From: Actinomycetes bacterium
Lineage (GTDB): Bacteria > Actinomycetota > Acidimicrobiia > IMCC26256 > PALSA-610
DNA: 64,000 bases
Reading direction: 5' to 3'
Assembly: GCA_025360585.1 (NCBI GenBank)
Contig: JANYBW010000049.1
Coordinates: 90,293-154,292 of the forward strand
Positions 7,592 to 17,072 of this stretch are shown here, piece after piece. The position numbers were made by a program, and so were the translations under genes. Within the stretch, counting starts at the first letter, position 1, and each line of letters begins with the position of its first letter. The notes beneath the pieces are model-generated. The model ran no database searches. It was not told the DNA's origin and saw only the letters and a list, made by a program, of their open reading frames with translations.

Positions 7592-9577
7592 ATGCGCGGT
7601 GCAATGTTGCGTTCATTGGTTGGGTCGGTAGCCGTAGCGTTATCCGCGAGCGCGTGTGGAACTCCGCTGGTGAGTCTCGGTGCGTCGGGGCGGGGACCAT
7701 CGGCCAATCTTCCTGTTTGCGATCCGATAGGGCCGCGGCGCTGCATGGTCCCGTTTCCCAACGACTATTACACCGTTGCCGACGCGACTGCCTCGACCGG
7801 CCGACGCGTCGCCTTTCAATCTGCGGCGATGCCCGTCAACTCGTCAGGTAACCCCATCGATCCAGCGGCTTGGAATCGCAACGACGGTTTCTCACCCGGT
7901 TCGGCGATTCTCGTGGCGATGCCTGGTGCTGATCTTCGACGTTCGGGAGCGGCGCCGCTTACCGATATCGGGCGGTCGCTGCGTGCTGACGCGCCGATTG
8001 TGATTCTCGATGTGCAAACTGGTGAACGCTGGCCATACTGGAGCGAACTCGACGCTCACACGCAACCTGGCCACGATCGCACCGTGATTGTGCGGCCGGC
8101 GCGTAACTTGACCGAAGGACACCGGTATGTAGTGGCGTTGCGTGGGATCGTGCGGGGTGATCGCCAGATCATCGACGCTTCCCCGGGTTTCCGCGACTAT
8201 CGCGATCATGGCCGAGGCGTACAACCGGAGCGGTTCCGTCGAGTCTTTGCCGATTTAGCTCGGGCCGGAGTGGCGCGAGCAAGTCTCCAGCTCGCATGGG
8301 ATTTCACCGTGGCGTCGGCGCACAACATCGCGGGGCGGGTGTTGGCGATGCGCGACGACGCGTTTGCGCAACTCGGTTCGGCCGCGCCGCAGTACACCGT
8401 GAGCTCCGTCATCGACAATCCTGATCCCAGGGTGTTGCGCGAGATCCAAGGCACCGTTCTGGTTCCGTTGTATCTCGATAATGGGGGCCAACCGAGCGCG
8501 TCGATGATACTCGACGCGCAAGATCGTCCGGTGCGGCAATCCTCAATGTTTACAGCAGACTTTCGTTGTGCAATTCCGGCATCGGCCACGACCATGCGGC
8601 CGGCGCGAATGACGTTGTATGGTCATGGATTGCTCGGCGCCACCGACGAAGTGCAGTCCAGCTTGGTTCGTGATCTTGGAGTGCGGCACAACATTGCGGA
8701 TTGCGCAGTGAATTGGATCGGGCTCAGCGAAGAAGATGTCAACAATGCGATTGCGTCGCTGGCAGACTTCAGCAACTTCCACACGATCCCAGATCGGCTC
8801 CAACAATCGTTTTTGAATTTCTTGTTTCTCGGGCGGCTGATGAAACACCCGGAGGGTTTCAGTGCCGATCCCGCGTTTCAGATGAACGGCACACCCTTGA
8901 TCGATCGGACGCAGCTTTACTACGACGGCAATAGTCAAGGGGCAATCACTGGCGGCGCGCTGCTGGCGATCGCCCAGGATTTCACGCGGGGCGTACTCGG
9001 TGAAGCCGGAATGAACTATTCGACGTTGTTGCACCGAAGTGTCGATTTTGATGAGTTCCAACTCGTGCTCGACCCGAGTTATCCAGACGAACATGATCAA
9101 CTGCTTGGGATGTCGCTGATACAGATGCTGTGGGATCGTGCCGAGACGAACGGCTACGCGCAGCACATAACTCATGACTTGTATCCGAACACACCGCGTC
9201 ACACAGTGTTGTTGCTTGGAGCGGTTGGCGACCATCAGGTGACCGAGTGGTCCCTACAGGTCGAGGCCCGAACGATCGGGGTGCGAGGGCATACACCCTA
9301 CATCGATGCGGCGCGGCGGCGTTCGGCGAGCGAACACGGCTGGGGGATCCCAAGCCTTGGCGCCGCGCCGTACGACGGCAGCGCGTACTACCTCTGGGAT
9401 ACGGGTTCACCGTTGAGTCCCATCGACAACGTTGCGGCGCGTGCGGGCCACGATCCGCATGATGACACGCCGAATATCGACGCCGTCGAAGACCTCAAGA
9501 GTGAATTTCTGCAACCACACGGTACGGTCTCGGATGTATGCAACGCCGCCCCATGCCAAGGTCCAGCCGGGGGATAG
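7592..9577 (+). CDS. Secreted lipoprotein, putative alpha/beta-hydrolase
   Basis: The N-terminus has a signal peptide with lipobox LSASAC, so the protein is probably anchored to the outer face of the membrane. PFPNDYYTVADATASTGRRV resembles the start of virulence-factor-lipase-like proteins. Around residue 450 YYDGNSQGAITGG supplies a G-x-S-x-G nucleophile elbow; GAVGDHQVT could hold the acid and GHDPHDDTPN the histidine, but these two are guesses. At 661 residues it is much longer than a simple lipase. The ATG is preceded by a GGAAAGGAG ribosome-binding site. Substrate unknown. Confidence 0.65.
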   Translation: MRGAMLRSLVGSVAVALSASACGTPLVSLGASGRGPSANLPVCDPIGPRRCMVPFPNDYYTVADATASTGRRVAFQSAAMPVNSSGNPIDPAAWNRNDGFSPGSAILVAMPGADLRRSGAAPLTDIGRSLRADAPIVILDVQTGERWPYWSELDAHTQPGHDRTVIVRPARNLTEGHRYVVALRGIVRGDRQIIDASPGFRDYRDHGRGVQPERFRRVFADLARAGVARASLQLAWDFTVASAHNIAGRVLAMRDDAFAQLGSAAPQYTVSSVIDNPDPRVLREIQGTVLVPLYLDNGGQPSASMILDAQDRPVRQSSMFTADFRCAIPASATTMRPARMTLYGHGLLGATDEVQSSLVRDLGVRHNIADCAVNWIGLSEEDVNNAIASLADFSNFHTIPDRLQQSFLNFLFLGRLMKHPEGFSADPAFQMNGTPLIDRTQLYYDGNSQGAITGGALLAIAQDFTRGVLGEAGMNYSTLLHRSVDFDEFQLVLDPSYPDEHDQLLGMSLIQMLWDRAETNGYAQHITHDLYPNTPRHTVLLLGAVGDHQVTEWSLQVEARTIGVRGHTPYIDAARRRSASEHGWGIPSLGAAPYDGSAYYLWDTGSPLSPIDNVAARAGHDPHDDTPNIDAVEDLKSEFLQPHGTVSDVCNAAPCQGPAGG

Positions 9578-10431
9578 TTGGGCCGTCGTTGCCGGCGCTC
9601 GCGCCGTTGTTGTTCATCGGCGGTGCGACGGCCCAGTATGCGGGTGCTGCCTGGGCGGTGAAACTCTTCAAACACGTCGCACCGGAATCGGTTGCATGGC
9701 TGCGGGTGTGTGCCGCGGCAATCATCTTGATGGCCGTGACCCGGCCGTGGAAGCGGCGTTGGGATCGCAAACTGCTCCTGACGACGGCGGCTTTTGGTAC
9801 CGCTACCGCGTTGATGAACATGACGTTTTATCTTGCGGCGCGCCGCCTTGCGCTCGGAACCACGGTCGCGATCGAATTTGTTGGCCCAATCGCGGTTGCG
9901 GGAATCGCTTCGCGCACTGCCCGAAGCTGGCTTGCCCTGGCGCTGGCCGGTGGAGGTGTGCTGTTGGTGTCTGGTGTGCAATGGCGCGCCAACGCGGGTG
10001 GAGTGCTGTTCGCGTTGCTTGCCGCGGTCTTTTGGGCGGGCTACATCGTGATCGGTCAACGAGTTTCCGGTCGCACCGCGGGGATTGATGGTCTTGCTCT
10101 CGGCCTTGCGATGGGAGCGGTTATTACCTCGCCGATCGGCGCGTGGCGCAGCGCGCCCGCATGGCACTCGCCGACTTGGTTACTTTTGTGCGCGGGCATT
10201 GGCATCATGTCGACGATCGTCCCGTACAGTCTGGATCAAATTGTGATGCGCAGAATCGCGTTGCACTCATTCGCGCTCATGCTCGCATTGCTGCCGACTA
10301 CTGCAGCCGTGGTTGGCGCGCTGATGTTGGATCAGCGCCTGCAAGCCGCCGAAATTGTTGGCATCGTGGCTGTCGTTGCCGCGCTCATCATGAACGCGGG
10401 GCGGCCGACCCCTGAAGTTGCGATGCTGTGA
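9538..10431 (+). CDS. EamA/DMT superfamily transporter (RhtA-like exporter)
   Basis: Ten predicted membrane helices in two five-helix halves, the drug/metabolite transporter fold; AIEFVGPIAVAGIASR and SLDQIVMRRIALHSFALML correspond to the conserved EamA segments of threonine/homoserine-type exporters. The first ATG overlaps the preceding lipoprotein gene by 40 bases; a second ATG at 9553 is equally usable. The 3' end overlaps the convergent aminotransferase gene by 44 bases. Confidence 0.85.
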   Translation: MQRRPMPRSSRGIVGPSLPALAPLLFIGGATAQYAGAAWAVKLFKHVAPESVAWLRVCAAAIILMAVTRPWKRRWDRKLLLTTAAFGTATALMNMTFYLAARRLALGTTVAIEFVGPIAVAGIASRTARSWLALALAGGGVLLVSGVQWRANAGGVLFALLAAVFWAGYIVIGQRVSGRTAGIDGLALGLAMGAVITSPIGAWRSAPAWHSPTWLLLCAGIGIMSTIVPYSLDQIVMRRIALHSFALMLALLPTTAAVVGALMLDQRLQAAEIVGIVAVVAALIMNAGRPTPEVAML

Positions 10432-11620
10432 TCCGGTTCGCGAGTTCCGGCAACATCGCGGTTTCGAGATTCCCAAACGCGAGCCGTAGGTATCGCGATT
10501 GGGTCGTGCCGAAACTTGCGCCGGGAATTGTCAAGACATTGTGTTCGTCGGCGAGCTGCAGCGCGACCGTTGTGGACTCGACGCCTTCGAAAGGATGGCG
10601 CAGATACGCAAAGAACGCGCCGGACGCCACGATCTCGTAGCAGGCACCGCCGGTTGTCTCATTCGTCATCGCACTGGATTTCGCATTGGACATCGCATTG
10701 GATATCGCACTGCGAAACTGAGCGAGCTTCTCGGCCATAGCAACACGTTGGGTCGCGACCCAATCGTCGAGGTGATTGAGGGCATAGCCGACCGCGAGCT
10801 GGCTAATTCGAGGGGCGCCAATGGTCTGGCAGTCCGCGAGCTTGATCGCCTGTTCCAGCACGTGCGGTGCCGCGGTAAGCGATCCGACGCGGTAGCCAGC
10901 GAGGCTGAACGATTTCGAAAAACTCAGGAGTTGTACCAGGGTCTCGTCCCAGTCGCGGCGCGTGAACAATTCGTGCGCAGGGTCCGTCGTATCGCGAAAG
11001 TCTTTGTACGTTTCGTCCAAGATCAACGCGATGTCGTGGGCTCGACACAACGCGTACGCACGCTCGATGAGATCGGGTGGATACGTTACGCCGCACGGAT
11101 TGTTGGGGCTGACAAACACGAGCGCGCGGGTGCGGTCGGTGATCGCAGCCGCGATGTGATCGAGATCGGGAAGCATGCCGTTGGCTTCGAGCACATCAGC
11201 ACATACCGGCTCGATTCCCGAGGCGCGCAGCCACATGTCGTGGTTGAAATAAAACGGCGTCGGCAGGATCACTTCATCGCCTGGCGAACACAATGCGCCG
11301 ATGGCCAAACAAAAGGCTTGGTTGCACCCTGCTGTGACCATCACGTTGTTGACACCGACGTGGCGCCGATCGAGGTGGTGTGCGATCGCGGCGCGCGTCT
11401 CGGGGAGTCCGAGCGCGGGTGCGTATCGTCCGGTGTCGGCCGCGAGCACCGCGGTACTGAGAAATTCGCGGAGTTCGTGGGCACAGGGATATCCCGGAAC
11501 GGCTTGCGAAACATCGATGAGGGGAAAGGCAACATCGAAAGTGCGCCCAGCGACCCACTTCTTGACGAGCGCGACTGGCGGGTCGTACACGTCGGCGATG
11601 ATCGGGCTGACTTGAAGCAC
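10388..11620 (-). CDS. PLP-dependent aminotransferase, class I/II
   Basis: Fold-type I aminotransferase, substrate unassigned. Motifs: GRYAPALGLPETRAAIA, the cofactor segment TAGCNQAFCLAI, SPNNPCGVTYP, ILDETYKDF and the Schiff-base lysine in LLSFSKSFSLAGYRVG. An in-frame string of 12-bp repeats encodes a SNAM/SNAK-type insertion near residue 310, between otherwise conserved segments. Convergent with the EamA gene, whose end it overlaps; divergent from the ABC exporter with a 78-bp gap. Confidence 0.87.
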   Translation of the reverse strand: MLQVSPIIADVYDPPVALVKKWVAGRTFDVAFPLIDVSQAVPGYPCAHELREFLSTAVLAADTGRYAPALGLPETRAAIAHHLDRRHVGVNNVMVTAGCNQAFCLAIGALCSPGDEVILPTPFYFNHDMWLRASGIEPVCADVLEANGMLPDLDHIAAAITDRTRALVFVSPNNPCGVTYPPDLIERAYALCRAHDIALILDETYKDFRDTTDPAHELFTRRDWDETLVQLLSFSKSFSLAGYRVGSLTAAPHVLEQAIKLADCQTIGAPRISQLAVGYALNHLDDWVATQRVAMAEKLAQFRSAISNAMSNAKSSAMTNETTGGACYEIVASGAFFAYLRHPFEGVESTTVALQLADEHNVLTIPGASFGTTQSRYLRLAFGNLETAMLPELANRITASQLQGSAAPRS

Positions 11621-11698
11621 GGGTGAAGGTTAGGGCCAGGTTGGGCTGCGTGAAACGCTCGGAGACCGTCGCTCGACGATCGGTAGTCTCGGCGACTG

Positions 11699-13516
11699 AT
11701 GACCGATGCACCCGCCGTACCAACGATGAGTGAAAATCTTGCGGGCGCCACTTCGTTGCGACGCGGTGCGGCCGTTCTTTGGCGGTTTATCCGTACACAC
11801 CCGAAGCCCTTCGCTACCGCGGTTACGGGTTCGACGATTTATGCCTCGACTGCAGTAGGTGGCACTGTCATGTTGGGGCGCATCACCGACAATGTGTTCG
11901 AACCGGCGCTGCGGCGAGGCCAGGTTGCAACCTCGACGGTCTGGTGGACGGCCGCTGCGGTCGTGATGATCGCAGCGCTGCGCAGCGTGGGCGTGGTGAC
12001 CCGGCGGTATTACGCTGCGGTGACCTCGCGCCGAATGCAAGTGACGCTGCGATCGCTCATCACCGATCATTACCTGCACGCGCCGCTGTCGTTTCACCGA
12101 AGTCACCCAACGGGTGAGTTGATGGCCCACGCGGACACCGATGTCGAAGTCGCCGCGGAGGTCATTAACCCGTTGCCGTTTTCGCTCGGGCTGGTGTTAC
12201 TGATCATCTTTTCGGTCGCGGCGCTACTGATCGCTGATCCGATTCTCGCGATCGTGGGCCTCGCGATCTTCCCAGCAATGGCCGCGTTGAATCGTTACTA
12301 CACCAAGCGAGTCGAGCTTCCGGCCGAACAAACCCAACAACGTATTGGGGATGTTTCGTCGATCGCGCACGAGAGCTACGACGGCGCGTTAGTCGTGAAA
12401 ACGCTGGGGCTCGAAGCCCACGAGGTCGCCCGGCTTTCCGTCGCCGCGCATTCTTTGCGCGATGCTCGGCTCAAGGTGGGCGCGTTGCGTTCGATGTTTG
12501 AACCAACACTGGATGCGCTTCCGAACCTGGGTGTGATTGCAATTTTGTCGATTGGTGGATGGCGGATCTCAACCGGTGCCTTAACCACCGGTGAACTCGT
12601 GCAGGTCATGGCCCTGTTCACACTGTTGTCGTTTCCGATGCGCGTCGTTGGTTTCCTGTTAGAAGAATTGCCGCGGTCGGTCGTGGCGCTCGGCCGGGTC
12701 GATGCTGTCCTCGCAACTCCGCGCGCCTCGACGCCAAGCAATCCGCAAACGTTGCCGAACGAACCGCTCTCGGTGCAGTTTGACGATGTGCGGTTTTCGT
12801 TTCTCGACGGCGAACCAGTGTTACAGGGTTGTTCCTTTACACTCGCGCCCGGCGAAATCGTTGCTTTGGTAGGTGCAACTGGCAGCGGGAAATCAACCTT
12901 GTGTGAGCTCATGGTTGGTTTGCTCGATGTGGATTCAGGCTCCGTGACGATTGGGGGCCTTGCCGTCGAAACGATCGACGCCGAATCGTTGCACTCGAAC
13001 GCTGCATTGGTCTTTCAAGAGTCGTTTCTGTTTGCTGATTCGCTTGCGGAAAATCTCACGCTGGGTGAAGTGCCGGTAGCCGAGGCCGCGGACGCCGTTC
13101 GCTTAGCCCAAGCCGATCGGTTCATCACCAAGCTTCCGAGCGGCTACGACACGGTATTAGGGGAACGCGGAGTCACGCTTTCCGGCGGGCAACGCCAGCG
13201 CGCCGCGCTGGCGCGTGCGCTCGTACGGAGGCCACGGTTGCTGATCCTCGATGATGCGACCTCGGCCGTCGACCCTTCGGTTGAAGCGCGAATCCTCGAT
13301 GGGCTCAAAGCTGAGCTCGACACGACTGCGTTGATCGTCGCGCACCGCGTATCGACCATCGCGCTCGCGGATCGTGTGTTGTTCCTGCGTGACGGAGCGA
13401 TCGTGGCGACCGGACCCCACGATCATTTGGTCGCGACCGAGCCGGATTACGCGGCGATGGTGCAGGCCTACGAAGCCACGCCGATGCTCGATGGGGGCGA
13501 TGATGACGACGCCTGA
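11699..13516 (+). CDS. ABC exporter half-transporter, permease + ATPase (subunit 1)
   Basis: N-terminal six-helix exporter domain (residues 30-320) followed by an ATPase: Walker A LVGATGSGKSTL, signature LSGGQRQR, Walker B LLILDDATSAVD, H-loop IVAHRVST. The catalytic glutamate after Walker B is replaced by Asp (LDD). It overlaps the next ABC gene by a few codons, so the two subunits form a heterodimer like BmrCD or TM287/288. Cargo unknown; drugs, lipids or peptides are usual. Confidence 0.9.
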   Translation: MTDAPAVPTMSENLAGATSLRRGAAVLWRFIRTHPKPFATAVTGSTIYASTAVGGTVMLGRITDNVFEPALRRGQVATSTVWWTAAAVVMIAALRSVGVVTRRYYAAVTSRRMQVTLRSLITDHYLHAPLSFHRSHPTGELMAHADTDVEVAAEVINPLPFSLGLVLLIIFSVAALLIADPILAIVGLAIFPAMAALNRYYTKRVELPAEQTQQRIGDVSSIAHESYDGALVVKTLGLEAHEVARLSVAAHSLRDARLKVGALRSMFEPTLDALPNLGVIAILSIGGWRISTGALTTGELVQVMALFTLLSFPMRVVGFLLEELPRSVVALGRVDAVLATPRASTPSNPQTLPNEPLSVQFDDVRFSFLDGEPVLQGCSFTLAPGEIVALVGATGSGKSTLCELMVGLLDVDSGSVTIGGLAVETIDAESLHSNAALVFQESFLFADSLAENLTLGEVPVAEAADAVRLAQADRFITKLPSGYDTVLGERGVTLSGGQRQRAALARALVRRPRLLILDDATSAVDPSVEARILDGLKAELDTTALIVAHRVSTIALADRVLFLRDGAIVATGPHDHLVATEPDYAAMVQAYEATPMLDGGDDDDA

Positions 13517-15413
13517 TCACGAAGGCCGATCGGCAACCATCGACGCAATGGCCGACGCTGCTGGCCCGCAGGCGATCGACGAATTGGCCACCTTTGAACA
13601 CTCATTGGGCAGCGTGCGGATCGCGCTCGACGACGATGATGGTGCCGTACCGTCTGAAGGTGCGCTCTCAATTCTGCGCCGCGGCATCGCAATATCGCCG
13701 GAACTGCGCGCCGGTATTCGGGTCAGCATGGGTTTTGCGTTCCTGTCGGCGTTCGGGCGGCTTGTGGTGCCGGTACTGATGCAACAAATTCTCGACAAGG
13801 GCGTCAAGTCATCGCACGGTTTTCGCCCGGCGATCGTCTACCCATTGGGCGCGCTCGGCTTGGTGCTCGTGGTAGCCGTGGGATTCTTGCAGCGAGCCAC
13901 GTACATGCGCTTCATGCGGGCGGCCGAAGACGCGTTAGCGGGTCTGCGGGTTCGGGTGTTCGAACACATTCATCGGCTCTCGATTGCTGAGCACACCGAG
14001 TCGCGCAAAGGCGTGTTGGTTGCTCGAGTCACGAGCGACATCGAGACGTTGGCCCGTTTTGTGCAGTGGGGCGCGATGTCGTGGATCTTGAACAGCACGC
14101 TGATCGTGCTCACGCTGGCCGTCATGTTGAGCTATTCGTGGCAGCTCGCGCTCGTCGTTATGGCTGCGTTCGTTCCCGTGATTCCGATCTTTCGTTATCT
14201 GCAACAACATCAGCTCGCCGCCTACGACCAAGTGCGGACTGATACATCCGAGATGTTGTCCGAGATCTCCGAAATCGTCACTGGTGCGGCGGTGATCCGG
14301 GCCTATGGATTGCAACGACGATCCGCGCGACGTATGGAACAGCGCGTCGATAACGTGTACCGATCGCACCTTCGGGCCGCGAAGTATTTTGCAATGATGT
14401 TCCCGCTCGGCGATTTCTTCGCCGCGATTGCAATTGGTGCGGTGACCGTTACGGCCGCGTTTTACGGTAAGGGTTGGGGCCTCGGGGTCGGCGAAATGAT
14501 TGCGTTTTTGTTTTTGACTTCGTTGTTGTTGAATCCCGTCGCTGAGCTCAGTGAGATCCTCGATCAGACCCAAACTGCGATCGCCGGGTGGCGCAAAGTG
14601 CTCGCCGTGCTCGATGTACCCATCGAAGTCGGCGATCCGGCTCCGGAAATTGCGATCGAATTGCCGATGGGGGCATTGTCGGTTGCGAGCCATCACGTCG
14701 AGTTTGCCTACCGCGGGGGTGCCCGGGTGCTGCGCGACGTGAGCGTTGTGATTCCTGCCGGAGCGCGGGTCGCCGTGGTGGGCGAGACCGGTTCGGGCAA
14801 AACGACGTTCGCAAAATTGTTGTGCCGTTTGGCGGATCCGATCAGCGGTACAATTGCGGTCGGCGGCATCGATCTCCGCATGGTCACGGCCGAACAACGC
14901 CACCGCGCGATTCGGTTGGTGCCCCAAGATGGCTTCCTGTTCGATTCAACAATCCGCGCCAATGTGCTGTTGGGTCGGCCCGACGCTCACGACGATGAGG
15001 TCGCTGCGGCGTTTACTGCGCTTGATCTTGATTGGTGGGTGCAGCGGCTTTCCGATGGTCTCGATACCGCGGTCGGTGAACGCGGTGAAAGCCTTTCGGT
15101 AGGGGAGCGACAGCTGGTGGCGCTCGCTCGGGCGCAACTCGCTGATGCTGGAGTGTTGATTCTCGACGAGGCGACGAGTGCTGTCGATCCTGAAACCGAA
15201 CGTGCGCTCACCGATGCGCTGCTGCGCGTGTCTGCGGGTCGCACCACAATCTCGATCGCGCACCGACTATCGACAGCCGAAGCCGCGGACTTGGTGTTGG
15301 TATTCGATAGCGGCAGGCTCGTCGAACAAGGCCATCACAACGAACTCGTGGAAGTCGGCGGCATCTATGCGGGCCTCTACGCCAGCTGGATTCGAAACAC
15401 CCGAACCGCCTAG
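13500..15413 (+). CDS. ABC exporter half-transporter, permease + ATPase (subunit 2)
   Basis: Partner of the upstream subunit; the start (ATG 13500 or 13503) overlaps its 3' end by 14-17 bases, giving about 637 residues with a long N-terminal tail before the membrane domain. ATPase motifs: Walker A VVGETGSGKTTF, Walker B VLILDEATSAVD with the normal glutamate, H-loop SIAHRLST, but a degenerate signature LSVGERQ. Together with the Asp in subunit 1 this makes one degenerate and one competent ATP site, the known pattern of heterodimeric exporters. Confidence 0.9.
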   Translation: MMTTPDHEGRSATIDAMADAAGPQAIDELATFEHSLGSVRIALDDDDGAVPSEGALSILRRGIAISPELRAGIRVSMGFAFLSAFGRLVVPVLMQQILDKGVKSSHGFRPAIVYPLGALGLVLVVAVGFLQRATYMRFMRAAEDALAGLRVRVFEHIHRLSIAEHTESRKGVLVARVTSDIETLARFVQWGAMSWILNSTLIVLTLAVMLSYSWQLALVVMAAFVPVIPIFRYLQQHQLAAYDQVRTDTSEMLSEISEIVTGAAVIRAYGLQRRSARRMEQRVDNVYRSHLRAAKYFAMMFPLGDFFAAIAIGAVTVTAAFYGKGWGLGVGEMIAFLFLTSLLLNPVAELSEILDQTQTAIAGWRKVLAVLDVPIEVGDPAPEIAIELPMGALSVASHHVEFAYRGGARVLRDVSVVIPAGARVAVVGETGSGKTTFAKLLCRLADPISGTIAVGGIDLRMVTAEQRHRAIRLVPQDGFLFDSTIRANVLLGRPDAHDDEVAAAFTALDLDWWVQRLSDGLDTAVGERGESLSVGERQLVALARAQLADAGVLILDEATSAVDPETERALTDALLRVSAGRTTISIAHRLSTAEAADLVLVFDSGRLVEQGHHNELVEVGGIYAGLYASWIRNTRTA

Positions 15414-15431
15414 CCGAACCGCCTAGCCGGA
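15403..15431 (+). repeat. Short tandem duplication spanning a stop codon
   Basis: The segment AGCCGAACCGCCT, bridging the end of the second ABC gene, is present twice in succession, the first copy overlapping its TAG stop. Confidence 0.6.
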
Positions 15432-15489
15432 CCACAGGTGCGGGCAAATGGCAGACGGTACTTGTTGGCGAACCGTTAAGGTCTCGTGT

Positions 15490-17067
15490 ATGGGCGCGCT
15501 TGATGTTTCGCATTTGCAGTACGCTCGGCCCGGCGGCTCGGAGCTCTTTCACGACGCGACTTTTCGGGCCGGTGCTGGTGAACACGTTGCGTTGATCGGC
15601 GCGAACGGCACCGGGAAAACCACGTTGTTACGGCTCATCGCGGGAGAACTGACCGCGAATCGAGGCACGATCAACGTTGATGGCGACGTTCGATATATGC
15701 GCCAGCTCCTCGGCGCGGCCGAACGTACTGCGACGGTTGCAGACCTGCTCATTTCGTTGAGCCCAATGCCGATCCAGCGTGCTGCCTCTGATCTACAACG
15801 AGCAGAAGCAGCGATGGCCGAAGATGGCAGCGACCGTGCCGGGATGCGTTTGGCGCGTGCACATCAACATTGGGGCGATGTCGGCGGTTGGGACGCAGAA
15901 ATCGCATTCGATACCTGCACAACTCGCGCAATGCGATTGCCGTTCGATGCAGTTCGGGACCGTGCACTTTCGACGCTTTCCGGGGGGGAACAAAAGCGGG
16001 TCGCGTTGGAATTTCTCCTGAACAGCAACGCGACCGGGCTCCTGCTCGATGAGCCCGACAACTTCCTCGACGTTCCGGCGAAAGAATGGCTTGAGGACGC
16101 GTTGCGTGCGTGCAATAAGACGATCTTGTTTGTGAGCCACGATCGCGAGTTATTGGCGCGAGTCGCGACGAAAATCGTCACGCTCGAAGGTCGAGAGACC
16201 TGGACGCACGGCGGGACATTCACTGATTATCACGAAGCGCGTGAGGCTCGGCTTGAGCGCATCGATGAAGAGCATCGCCGTTACAACGAGCAACGTAAGA
16301 AGCTCGAGGCTGAGCTCACCGAGTATCGAAGGCGGGCGCAGCGCAGCGATGTCTTTGCCAGTCGGGTGCGCGCCGCGAAAACCAAGATCGAACGTCACGA
16401 ACGAGAAGCCCCGCGCGACAAAGTCGCCCAGCAAAATATCGACATGCGCTTAGGTGGTGATCGCACCGCAAAACGTGCGGTCATCTGTGAAAAACTCGAG
16501 TTGTCGGGGTTGACGGATCCATTCTCGACTGAGGTGTGGTTCGGTGAACGGCTCGGCGTAATCGGCCATAACGGCACCGGAAAGAGCCATTTTTTACGTC
16601 TGCTTGCTGGCGAAACGATTGAACACGACGGCGTGGCGCGACTCGGAGCGCGAGTAGTGCCCGGCTACTTCAATCAGGTTCACGAACAGCCTGAACTCGC
16701 GAACTCGACGTTGTTGGAAGCGCTGCTCGAACGGGGTCTTGCTCGCGGCGCGGCGATGGCGAACCTGCGCCGCTACGAATTGCACGAAGCATTCGAACAG
16801 ACCTTCGCAACGCTCTCCGGCGGTCAGCAGGCTCGGTTCCAAGTGCTGCTGTTGGAGCTGAGCGGAGCCACACTGCTGTTGCTGGATGAACCAACTGACA
16901 ACTTGGATCTTGCCTCAGCTGATGCGCTCCAAGATGCGATCGCGCAGTTTCAAGGAACGGTGATTATGGTCACCCATGACCGTTGGTTGATGCACAGCTG
17001 CGATCGTTTCTTGATCTTTGGCCGCGATTGCGCAGTGCGCGAAGCGCTCGAACCCGAGTACCGATAG
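15490..17067 (+). CDS. ABC-F family ATP-binding protein
   Basis: Soluble tandem-ATPase of the ABC-F type, which acts on ribosomes (translation factor or antibiotic protection). First cassette: GANGTGKTTLLRL, LSGGEQKRVALEF, LLLDEPDNFLD. A charged linker rich in E/R/K follows (residues 260-315). Second cassette: GHNGTGKSHFLRLL, LSGGQQARFQ, LLLLDEPTDNLD. No membrane segments. Start taken at ATG 15490 after GTCTCGTGT; an in-frame ATG at 15448 would add 14 residues with no conserved character. Confidence 0.88.
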   Translation: MGALDVSHLQYARPGGSELFHDATFRAGAGEHVALIGANGTGKTTLLRLIAGELTANRGTINVDGDVRYMRQLLGAAERTATVADLLISLSPMPIQRAASDLQRAEAAMAEDGSDRAGMRLARAHQHWGDVGGWDAEIAFDTCTTRAMRLPFDAVRDRALSTLSGGEQKRVALEFLLNSNATGLLLDEPDNFLDVPAKEWLEDALRACNKTILFVSHDRELLARVATKIVTLEGRETWTHGGTFTDYHEAREARLERIDEEHRRYNEQRKKLEAELTEYRRRAQRSDVFASRVRAAKTKIERHEREAPRDKVAQQNIDMRLGGDRTAKRAVICEKLELSGLTDPFSTEVWFGERLGVIGHNGTGKSHFLRLLAGETIEHDGVARLGARVVPGYFNQVHEQPELANSTLLEALLERGLARGAAMANLRRYELHEAFEQTFATLSGGQQARFQVLLLELSGATLLLLDEPTDNLDLASADALQDAIAQFQGTVIMVTHDRWLMHSCDRFLIFGRDCAVREALEPEYR

Positions 17068-17072
17068 CGCTG

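Noticed and set aside
10499..11626. Long plus-strand frame opposite the aminotransferase
   Set aside because: Antisense shadow of a gene with all PLP aminotransferase motifs.
13935..14927. Long minus-strand frame opposite the second ABC gene
   Set aside because: It lies fully antisense to a clear ABC transporter and is rich in Arg/His/Gly, the usual shadow composition.
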